Assembly: GCF_040256395.1 (NCBI RefSeq)
Contig: NZ_CP158299.1
Location: 855,001-892,500, forward strand
Reading direction: 5' to 3'
Source of the DNA: Deinococcus sonorensis KR-87
Lineage (GTDB): Bacteria; Deinococcota; Deinococci; Deinococcales; Deinococcaceae
Length of the DNA stretch: 37,500 nt
The notes beneath the pieces are model-generated. The model was not told where the DNA came from, made no database searches, and saw only the letters and a list, made by a program, of their open reading frames with translations. Within the stretch, counting starts at the first letter, position 1; every line of letters begins with the position of its first letter. Positions 26,124-32,258 of this stretch are shown in pieces. The translations under genes were made by a program, and so were the position numbers.

Positions 26124-26360
26124 TCAGGCCCCGCCCTCCTCCTCCGCTTCCTCCGGTCCGTCCACCCAGGTCAGCAGGTCGCCCGGCTGACATTGCAGGG
26201 CGCGGCACAGCGCGTCCAGCGTTGTGAAGCGCATCGCCCGCGCCTTGCCGGTTTTGAGGATGCTCAGGTTCGCCAGGGTAATGCCCACCCGCTCCGAGAG
26301 CTCCGAGAGGGTCATGCGGCGCTCGGCCAGCACCTGATCGAGCGTCACCACGACCGGCAT
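26124..26360 (-). CDS. XRE-family transcriptional regulator (YozG-like)
   Basis: 78 residues, almost entirely one Cro/CI-type helix-turn-helix: VLAERRMTLSELSERVGITL then ANLSILKTGKARAMRFTTLD then ALCRALQCQPGDLL. This compact form matches regulators that sit beside DUF2975 membrane proteins in Firmicutes. Its ATG overlaps the stop of the DUF2975 gene by one base (TGATG), so the pair is coupled. It probably controls the shared upstream promoter at about 27.1 kb; that is inference. Confidence 0.9.
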   Translation of the reverse strand: MPVVVTLDQVLAERRMTLSELSERVGITLANLSILKTGKARAMRFTTLDALCRALQCQPGDLLTWVDGPEEAEEEGGA

Positions 26361-27037
26361 CAGATGGTGAGGGCCTGCTCGTGGCGCAACCGGCGCTCCT
26401 CTTCTCGCAGGGCCGCCGCCTGACGCAACACCGTCGCCAGGATGGTCAGCGCCGCCGCAATCACCAGGGGCGTGAGGTTCAGCCCCAGGCCACCCAGCGG
26501 ATTGAGCGTCAGGACGTTGAACGTCGAGTGCGGGGACACGCTGCTGGCCGGGACCCTGCTCAGGGACTGCCCCAGGGTGGAGAGGGCCTGGGCCTGCGCG
26601 TCACGGTTCTGCAGCCAGCCCACCAGCGAACTGACCAGCATCAGGCCCTGCCACACCAGCGCCACCCAGACCGCCAGCCGCAGGTCCCGCAGGTTGGCCG
26701 GATCGAAAGGATCGTCCAGCAGACGGTCCACGAGGGCCCGCACCCGGCGCGCGGCCAGGAACCAGAGGCTGGCACCGGCCACAGTCAGGGCCAGCCACAT
26801 CGGTCTACTCCAGGCGGCCAGGCGACTGGGGGTCATCATTTCCGTGACGTGGAACGCGCGGTGGTTCAGTTCAAGCAGGACGCTGACCGGCACCCGGAGC
26901 CGGAGGCCCGCCGAACCGCCTGCCTGCATCGCCTGCACAGACAGCCCCACATCGGCCACCACGAACAGGACCGTGATGAGCAGGCTGAGGGTCAGGATCA
27001 GGTGCAGCAGCGTACGGGCAGTCTGTGGACGCAACAT
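26360..27037 (-). CDS. DUF2975 membrane protein
   Basis: 225 residues with about four membrane segments: LLHLILTLSLLITVLFVVAD, MWLALTVAGASLWFLAARRV, LRLAVWVALVWQGLMLVSSL and LTPLVIAAALTILATVL. The tail (AAALREEERRLRHEQALTI) is charged. This layout and the XRE partner identify the DUF2975 family; its function is unknown. ATG 27037 is chosen from AAGGAG 7 bases upstream; the track frame upstream to 27085 lies in the leader. The gene has a leader and Shine-Dalgarno site, unlike most neighbours. Confidence 0.85.
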   Translation of the reverse strand: MLRPQTARTLLHLILTLSLLITVLFVVADVGLSVQAMQAGGSAGLRLRVPVSVLLELNHRAFHVTEMMTPSRLAAWSRPMWLALTVAGASLWFLAARRVRALVDRLLDDPFDPANLRDLRLAVWVALVWQGLMLVSSLVGWLQNRDAQAQALSTLGQSLSRVPASSVSPHSTFNVLTLNPLGGLGLNLTPLVIAAALTILATVLRQAAALREEERRLRHEQALTI

Positions 27038-27067
27038 GTCAGGTCTCCTTATCGAAGAACGATGTCC

Positions 27068-27096
27068 ATATTTATCGCTTTTCAATAAGAAAACAA
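27068..27096 (-). promoter_or_regulatory. AT-rich promoter of the DUF2975-XRE pair
   Basis: TTGTTT (27096-27091), a 17-base spacer and AAATAT (27073-27068) on the minus strand. Two CGATAA copies, one overlapping the -10 and one just before the AAGGAG ribosome site (27050-27045), could be operator half-sites. Confidence 0.45.
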
Positions 27097-27160
27097 GACG
27101 TCCCCCAGGACTGGTTCGAGACTTTCCAACTGATCGCTGTTCAGGCGTAGTGCTCTGCGC

Positions 27161-28513
27161 TTATTTCTGCTGCGCCAGCCGCTCCAGGAACGCCACGCCG
27201 AAGCGCACGCCCCAGCCGAAGTCCGCGGTCCGGATGTTCTCGTTGGGGGCGTGGACCCGTCCGCCCACGTTGCCGATGCCCACCGCCACCACCGGCACGT
27301 TCAGGTGCTCCACGAACGGGTGCATCGGGCCGCTGCCCCCGGACGACGGATGGACCACCACGTCCTGCCCGGACGCCTCGCGGGCGGCCTCCAGCGCCAG
27401 CTGCACAAAGGGGTCGGCCACGTCGCTGCGGGCCGCCTGCTCGTGGGTCTCCAGCTCGATCACCTCAATGTCATGCAGCCCCTGCGCCGCCAGGTGCTCA
27501 CGCAGCAGGTGCACCACCTGAGCCGGGTCCTGGTCCGGCACCAGCCGGAAGTCCAGCTTCACGAAGCCGCTGGCCGGCAGCACCGTCTTGCTGCCGGTCT
27601 CCCCGTAGCCGCCGTGAAACCCGTTCACGTTCAGCGCCGGCTCGAAGTTCATGCGGCGCTGGTACTCCAGGGCATCGGCGTCGCCCAGAAAGCCGCGCAC
27701 GCCGGCGCTCTGCTGCTGGGCCGGCCGGGCATCCGGCACGCTCCGGATGGCCTCCAGATCGGCGGCGGACGGCGGGCGCACTGTATCGTAGAAGCCAGGG
27801 ATGGTGACGCGCCCCTGGTCGTCGCGCAGGCTGGCCACGGCCCGGCTCAGCCGGTACAGCGGGTTGTCAATGACGGCGCCCAGGCTGCTGTGCAAGTCGG
27901 TCTGGGCCACGGTGCAGCGCAGTTCCAGGCACACGATGCCCTTCAGCCCCAGCGACACCACCGGCTGCCCGGTCTCGCTGACGCTGCCGAATTCCCACCA
28001 GCAGACGTCGCCGCGCAGCGCCTCGGCGTGCTCGGCCACGAAGCCCGCCACGCTCGGGCTCCCGATCTCCTCCTCACCCTCGATGATCCACTTGACGCGC
28101 AGCGGCAGCTGGCCGCCGTGCCGCTCGCGCACCGCCCGGATGGCGGCCAGCCGGGAAGCCAGCTCCCCCTTGTCGTCGGAGGCGCCGCGCCCGTAGAGCC
28201 GCCCGTCGCGCTCGGTCAGGATGAAGGGAGGGCTGTCCCATAGCTCCAGCGGGCTTTCCGGCTGCACGTCGTAGTGGTTGTAAATCAGCAGAGTGCGCTC
28301 GCCCTCGCCCGCCTCGGCCAGCAGGATCGGCGCCACCTCACCGGGAAAGCGCTGCACCGTGAAGCCCGCCTCCTCCAGCAGCCGGGTGACGGCATCGGCG
28401 GTTTCCGGCAGCATCCGGCCCTGGGCACTCACCGACTCCAGGGCCACCAACTGCGCCAGATCACGTTTGCCCTGTTCGATGTGGGCCGTCAGATCGGTCT
28501 CCGAGTGGGTCAT
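27161..28513 (-). CDS. M20-family metallopeptidase (dipeptidase-like)
   Basis: 450 residues. Zinc and catalytic motifs: YNHYDVQPE (H and the catalytic D), GASDDKGEL (bridging D), EGEEEIGSPS (catalytic and metal E) and a C-terminal HPSSGGSGPMHPF with the last histidine. The lid domain lies at about 195-325 (AQTDLHSSLGAV). It belongs to the M20 group that includes carnosinase-like dipeptidases. TATGCT ends 7 bases before ATG 28513, so the track start 12 bases upstream is inside the promoter. The small acidic protein gene ends 41 bases upstream on the same strand. Confidence 0.92.
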   Translation of the reverse strand: MTHSETDLTAHIEQGKRDLAQLVALESVSAQGRMLPETADAVTRLLEEAGFTVQRFPGEVAPILLAEAGEGERTLLIYNHYDVQPESPLELWDSPPFILTERDGRLYGRGASDDKGELASRLAAIRAVRERHGGQLPLRVKWIIEGEEEIGSPSVAGFVAEHAEALRGDVCWWEFGSVSETGQPVVSLGLKGIVCLELRCTVAQTDLHSSLGAVIDNPLYRLSRAVASLRDDQGRVTIPGFYDTVRPPSAADLEAIRSVPDARPAQQQSAGVRGFLGDADALEYQRRMNFEPALNVNGFHGGYGETGSKTVLPASGFVKLDFRLVPDQDPAQVVHLLREHLAAQGLHDIEVIELETHEQAARSDVADPFVQLALEAAREASGQDVVVHPSSGGSGPMHPFVEHLNVPVVAVGIGNVGGRVHAPNENIRTADFGWGVRFGVAFLERLAQQK

Positions 28514-28520
28514 GCCGGCC

Positions 28521-28526
28521 AGCATA
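28521..28526 (-). promoter_or_regulatory. -10 box of a leaderless promoter for the M20 peptidase
   Basis: TATGCT on the minus strand ends 7 bases before ATG 28513. Confidence 0.55.
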
Positions 28527-28554
28527 CCCCCGGGGAGGGAGAACGCTCCTGGGC

Positions 28555-28788
28555 TTAAGACTCGCTGGAGTCAGGGCCAGTCAGGGCCTCTACCTCCCCT
28601 GCGCTCAACCCATCCCGGCTGGGCAGGGGGACCGGGGGAACGGGCCGCTCCTCCAGGTCGGCGGGGGCCGGACCCTGTTCAGCGATGCGGGCGTCATCGT
28701 TCGGCTGCTGATCGTCCATGCCGGCACTCAGTCCGCTGATGGTGCTCACCTCGGCCACGTCCGGCTTGTCCTCACGGTTGTTGGTCAT
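28555..28788 (-). CDS. Small acidic, probably disordered protein
   Basis: 77 residues, rich in D, E, P, S and G, no cysteine, no hydrophobic core: MTNNREDKPDVAEVSTISG, then MDDQQPNDDARIAEQGPAPA, ending TGPDSSES. No family recognised. No clean ribosome site or -10 box is seen before ATG 28788. The support is an uninterrupted frame with gene-like third-position G+C and no better gene on the other strand, so the call is tentative. Confidence 0.5.
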   Translation of the reverse strand: MTNNREDKPDVAEVSTISGLSAGMDDQQPNDDARIAEQGPAPADLEERPVPPVPLPSRDGLSAGEVEALTGPDSSES

Positions 28789-28865
28789 GCTTCATGCTGA
28801 AGGACGCGGGTCAGCGCGACATGTCCATTTGCCCAAGATGGCCTTGAGGCCGAACCCAACAGCAA

Positions 28866-28890
28866 CAGGCGCCCCCTCAGGAGGCGCCTG
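28866..28890 (-). terminator. Terminator of the sulfurtransferase gene
   Basis: An 8-bp stem CAGGCGCC/GGCGCCTG with an inner CC/GG pair, 17 bases after the stop, followed on the minus strand by TTGCTGTT. Confidence 0.7.
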
Positions 28891-28907
28891 CCGGTCATCT
28901 GGCCTGC

Positions 28908-29774
28908 TCAGGCCTCGCTGTAGGTCTTCTCGATCGGCACGCCGACGCTGTTGCCCCACTCGGTCCAGCTGCCGTCGTAGTTCTTGACGCTGGGGTAGCC
29001 GAGCAGTTCGCGCAGCACGAACCAGCTGTGGCTGCTGCGCTCGGCAATGCGGCAGTACGCGATCACGTTCTTGTCGCTGGTCACGCCCTCGGCCTCGTAG
29101 AGCGCCTTAAGTTCGTCGGCGCTTTTGAAGGTGCCGTCCTCGTTGGTGGCCTTGGCCCAGGGAATGCTGCGGGCACCGGGGATGTGGCCGCCGCGCAGCA
29201 CACCTTCCTGCGGGTAGTTGGGCATGTGGGTGACCTTGCCGGAGAACTCGTCGGGGCTGCGCACGTCCACCAGCGCGCCCTTGCCGGCCCGCACCGTCTC
29301 GATGTGCGCCTTGACCTCGTCGCGGTAGGCCCGCAGTTCCTCGTTGCGCGCCAGGCCCGGGTACGGCTGGCCCGGCTGGGTTTCGGTGGCGTCGGTGGTC
29401 AGCTCGCGGCCCTCGGCGCTCCACTTCTGGCGACCACCGTTCATGATCTTGAGGTTCTGCACGCCGTTGTAGGTGAAGAACCAGTAGGCATAGCTGGCCC
29501 ACCAGTTGCTCTTGTCCCCGTACAGCACGATGGTGTCGCTGCTGCTGACGCCCAGCCGGCCCAGCAGCGCACTCAGCTGCTCGGCGCTGATGAACTCGCG
29601 CTCCACCGGGTCCCACAGGTCCAGCTGCCAGTCCACCTTGGCCGCACCCCGGATATGGCCGGTGTCGTACAGCAGGATGTCCTCGTCCACCTCGATCAGC
29701 TTGATGCCCGCATCGTTCGCATGCTCCGCGACCCAGTCGGTCGAAACCAGTACATCCTTGGCGTAGTTGGTCAT
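28908..29774 (-). CDS. Thiosulfate sulfurtransferase (tandem rhodanese)
   Basis: 288 residues with two rhodanese domains. The N-terminal one is inactive (structural) and the C-terminal one carries the catalytic loop [10 protein letters not shown] with cysteine 241. The CRIxERSS loop is the thiosulfate sulfurtransferase (CysA/SseA-like) type; 3-mercaptopyruvate enzymes have CGSGVT. It moves sulfane sulfur to cyanide or thiol acceptors. AAAGGAGG precedes ATG 29774, and a strong -10, TACAAT, lies at 29802-29797. It is divergent from sufE. Confidence 0.95.
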   Translation of the reverse strand: MTNYAKDVLVSTDWVAEHANDAGIKLIEVDEDILLYDTGHIRGAAKVDWQLDLWDPVEREFISAEQLSALLGRLGVSSSDTIVLYGDKSNWWASYAYWFFTYNGVQNLKIMNGGRQKWSAEGRELTTDATETQPGQPYPGLARNEELRAYRDEVKAHIETVRAGKGALVDVRSPDEFSGKVTHMPNYPQEGVLRGGHIPGARSIPWAKATNEDGTFKSADELKALYEAEGVTSDKNVIAYCRIAERSSHSWFVLRELLGYPSVKNYDGSWTEWGNSVGVPIEKTYSEA

Positions 29775-29796
29775 GGTGCCTCCTTTTTGCCTTCTG

Positions 29797-29802
29797 ATTG
29801 TA
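29797..29802 (-). promoter_or_regulatory. -10 box of the sulfurtransferase promoter
   Basis: TACAAT, 22 bases upstream of ATG 29774, leaving a short leader with AAAGGAGG. The -35 is unclear (TTGGTC at 19-base spacing). A CCAATCCAATC direct repeat lies at 29824-29834 in the divergent region. Confidence 0.5.
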
Positions 29803-29874
29803 CCCGCTGGCGCTCCTTGTTGACCAATCCAATCAACTAGACGTGCGTCACCATGCCCGGCGGGGGTCCGGCGC

Positions 29875-29880
29875 TACAGT
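29875..29880 (+). promoter_or_regulatory. -10 box of a leaderless promoter for sufE
   Basis: TACAGT ends 6 bases before ATG 29887. Confidence 0.6.
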
Positions 29881-29886
29881 GACCCC

Positions 29887-30327
29887 ATGACCGAGGTTGC
29901 GCTGCCCGAGAAACTCCAGAACATCGTGGGGATGTTCAAGTCCGCCCCCAAGCCGCTGCGGCTGCAGGCGCTGCTGGAATACAGCAAGAAGCTGCCGGCC
30001 CTGCCGGAGAAGTACGTGGAGCACCCGGAGTTCATGCAGCCGGTGCCCGAGTGCGCCAGCCCCTTCTTTCTGGTGACCGAGCAGGACGCCGGGCACGTTC
30101 AGATGTACTTCAAGGTGCCGGAGGAGGCGCCCACCGTGCGCGGGTACGCGGGCATCCTGAGTGAGGGACTGCAGGGCGCCACGCCGGAGCAGATCCTGGC
30201 GATTCCCGACGACTTCTACCAGAACATGGGCCTGTCGGAACTGATCACCCCGATGCGGCTGCGCGGCATGGGCGCCATCCTGCACCGGCTGAAGAACCAG
30301 GTGCGGCAGGGCGAAGCTCAGGCGTAG
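29887..30327 (+). CDS. sufE: SufE-family sulfur acceptor
   Basis: 146 residues. SufE takes persulfide sulfur from a cysteine desulfurase (SufS) and hands it to the Fe-S scaffold. The acceptor cysteine is C56 in QPVPECASPFF. The N-terminus (EKLQNIVGMFKSAPKPLRLQ) and C-terminus (LRGMGAILHRLKNQ) match the family. No sufS or sufBCD is in this window. It is divergent from the sulfurtransferase gene, sharing a 112-base regulatory region, which suggests a local sulfur-transfer role. A hairpin follows the stop by 12 bases. Confidence 0.93.
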   Translation: MTEVALPEKLQNIVGMFKSAPKPLRLQALLEYSKKLPALPEKYVEHPEFMQPVPECASPFFLVTEQDAGHVQMYFKVPEEAPTVRGYAGILSEGLQGATPEQILAIPDDFYQNMGLSELITPMRLRGMGAILHRLKNQVRQGEAQA

Positions 30328-30339
30328 GCTGCAGAAGTT

Positions 30340-30383
30340 CAGGACAAGTGCACCGTCGAATCAGAGGCGGTGCATTTGTCCTG
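30340..30383 (+). terminator. Terminator of sufE
   Basis: A 16-bp stem with one G-T mismatch (CAGGACAAGTGCACCG against CGGTGCATTTGTCCTG) and a 12-base loop. No U-tract. Confidence 0.7.
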
Positions 30384-30440
30384 CAGTCCCGTCCACATCA
30401 GGAGGAGCAAACGGAGCTGATCAGCCCCGCGGCTCTCCAC

Positions 30441-30788
30441 TCAGGCGGGCTCAGGCGGCCACGGCTCGTCCTGGGGCAGACGCCGAGGCCGGCGCACCCC
30501 CCGGCTGCCCAGCCAGCTGCCGCCCAGCGCGAACCACCAGCCGGTGATGCCCGCCTCATGGCCCGGCAGAAACGCCCTCATCACCTCGTTCAGCGCGCCC
30601 ACCCAGGCCGCCAGCACCCATCCGGCGGTGCGGCTCCCGGTGGCGCGGGCCAGCGTCAGCCCCAGCAGCAGGTAAACGAACGCGTGAATCAGCCAGCCGG
30701 GCCACCCGGTCAGCACCGGTCCCGTCGTCTCCAGCCACCACAGCCCGGCCAGCACGCCGAGGCTCAGCAGCCCCCACAGCGGCCTCAC
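30441..30788 (-). CDS. VanZ-like membrane protein
   Basis: 115 residues with about four membrane segments: LWGLLSLGVLAGLWWLET, LIHAFVYLLLGLTLARA, AGWVLAAWVGALNEVMRAF and ITGWWFALGGSWLG. The middle NEVMRAFLPGHEAGITGWW resembles the E(x)2Q/R-x-F-x-PGR-x-x-x-x-D region of VanZ-like proteins, but the match is loose. The function is unknown; VanZ is linked to glycopeptide resistance. GTG 30788 overlaps the epimerase stop as GTGA, so it is coupled to that gene. Confidence 0.6.
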   Translation of the reverse strand: MRPLWGLLSLGVLAGLWWLETTGPVLTGWPGWLIHAFVYLLLGLTLARATGSRTAGWVLAAWVGALNEVMRAFLPGHEAGITGWWFALGGSWLGSRGVRRPRRLPQDEPWPPEPA

Positions 30789-31195
30789 CCTTCGCCCTGC
30801 GGATGCTCCACCAGCTCCATAAGGGTGCCCTGGCCCCACTTCGGGTGCAGAAACACCACCCGGCTGCCGGCCCGGCCCGGGCGCGGCTCGCGGTTCAGCA
30901 GCCGCGCCCCTTCCGCCTCCAGCCGTTCCACTTCCGCTTCCAGCTGCGGCACCCGGAACGCCAGGTGGTGGAGGCCCGGTCCCCGCTGCTCCAGAAAGCG
31001 GGCAATCGGGCTGTCCGGCCGCACCGGAGCCAGCAGTTCGATCAGGGTCTCGCCCAGCCGGAAGGCGCGCACCTGCACCCCCTGCGACTCCACCAGTTCA
31101 TCCGGCCCCTCCGGGTGCAGGCCCAGGGCCAGGTAGGGCGCGCTGCCGGTCTCCAGGTCCGGGGTGGCGATGGCGACGTGATCGAGCGTCTGCAT
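30785..31195 (-). CDS. Methylmalonyl-CoA epimerase (VOC fold)
   Basis: 136 residues. It converts (2S)- to (2R)-methylmalonyl-CoA between propionyl-CoA carboxylase and methylmalonyl-CoA mutase. VOC metal-ligand motifs: LDHVAIATPD (first histidine), GLHHLAFRV (second) and GTLMELVEH (glutamate), with VQVRAFRLGETLIELLAP between. The HPKWGQGTLMELVE ending is typical of the epimerase. Start ATG 31195 is set by a leaderless -10 box; the longer frame is spurious. No mutase genes are nearby. Confidence 0.92.
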   Translation of the reverse strand: MQTLDHVAIATPDLETGSAPYLALGLHPEGPDELVESQGVQVRAFRLGETLIELLAPVRPDSPIARFLEQRGPGLHHLAFRVPQLEAEVERLEAEGARLLNREPRPGRAGSRVVFLHPKWGQGTLMELVEHPQGEG

Positions 31196-31202
31196 GCTGC
31201 TC

Positions 31203-31208
31203 AGGGTA
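31203..31208 (-). promoter_or_regulatory. -10 box of a leaderless promoter for the epimerase
   Basis: TACCCT on the minus strand ends 7 bases before ATG 31195. Confidence 0.55.
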
Positions 31209-31223
31209 GCGCTCCAGGCCCGC

Positions 31224-32216
31224 TTACGGAGCAATCCAGGTTAGGGCGCGCGCCCCCTGTAAGGTGGTGATGAGGTCGGTGGGCTGCCAGTCGCCCCGCT
31301 GGAAGCCGAACACCGTGTCGTAACTGGTCACCTTGTTGCCGGACAGCAGGTAGGCCTTGCCGTCCGGCCCGAAGGTCACGTCGCGCAGGTCGGCCGGGTA
31401 GGCCGGAACGCCGCGCCGGGTGCCGTCCCAGAGCGTCAGGGCCTGGCTGCTGGCACTGCTGTCCAGCAGCCAGGCGGCCAGCAGCGTGTTGTCGCTGTAG
31501 AGCCGGTTGATCACGCCGCTGATGACCGGCGTGGCGGCCAGCGCCCCGCTGGTCGGGTTGACCGCCAGCACGCCCTGGTCGGTGGCGGCATACAGCGTGC
31601 CGCCGCGTACCGCCAGGTCGTGGACCGCGGTGGAGAGCGGCGGGTTGGTCACCACCGTGATGCCGGCGCTCGACACGCGCAGCAGCTCGCTGCCGCCCCC
31701 GATGGCGGGCCGCGCCACCCAGATGTTCAGGTCCGGCGTGATGGTGAAGCGGGTGTTGGCGCTGTCGGTGGGGGTGGGCGGCGGCAGGGTGGCGGTGTAG
31801 TCCAGCAGGCCGTCGCTGCGGTACACCGCCAGCTGTTCGGCCGCGCCGTTGCCGCAGTCCGAGAGGGCCGCCACCCGGTCGCGGGCCGGGCTGATCGCCA
31901 GCCGCACGAAACACGGGGTGAAGCCGCTGCCGGGACCGGGCAGCGGCACCGGGTTCTGCAGGGTCAGGCCACGGGTTTCCAGGTGGTCGCGGTAGGCCAC
32001 CACCACGGTCTTACCGCTGGCCAGCACCTGCAGGTCCAGCGCGCCGGTCACCGGCTGGGCGGCGGCGGAGGTCCCAGGGCCCACCACGCTCCGCAGCTCG
32101 TTGCCGTTCTGGTTGACCAGCGCCACCCCCACCGAGACGGTCGGTTCGGTGGTGCCGGTGCAGGCCGAGAGCAGCGAGAGGCTCAGGGCGGCGAGCGCCA
32201 GGAATCGGGGAAACAT
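31224..32216 (-). CDS. Lipoprotein, beta-propeller-like repeat pattern
   Basis: 330 residues. The lipoprotein signal is FLALAALSLSLLSAC with the lipidated cysteine at 19. The rest is Ser/Thr/Gly-rich and beta-like, with repeated strand-turn units (FTITPDLNIWVARPAIGG, RGGTLYAATDQGVLAVNPT, DVTFGPDGKAYLLSGNKVTS) suggestive of a beta-propeller. No family is certain. ATG 32216 is chosen because the signal sequence begins there; a longer frame exists upstream and no clear ribosome site is seen. It follows the LptD-like gene by 42 bases on the same strand and is probably part of that operon. Confidence 0.8.
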   Translation of the reverse strand: MFPRFLALAALSLSLLSACTGTTEPTVSVGVALVNQNGNELRSVVGPGTSAAAQPVTGALDLQVLASGKTVVVAYRDHLETRGLTLQNPVPLPGPGSGFTPCFVRLAISPARDRVAALSDCGNGAAEQLAVYRSDGLLDYTATLPPPTPTDSANTRFTITPDLNIWVARPAIGGGSELLRVSSAGITVVTNPPLSTAVHDLAVRGGTLYAATDQGVLAVNPTSGALAATPVISGVINRLYSDNTLLAAWLLDSSASSQALTLWDGTRRGVPAYPADLRDVTFGPDGKAYLLSGNKVTSYDTVFGFQRGDWQPTDLITTLQGARALTWIAP

Positions 32217-32258
32217 GCTGACATTCAACAGGCTGAGCATGAGGATGGTCAACGGCGC

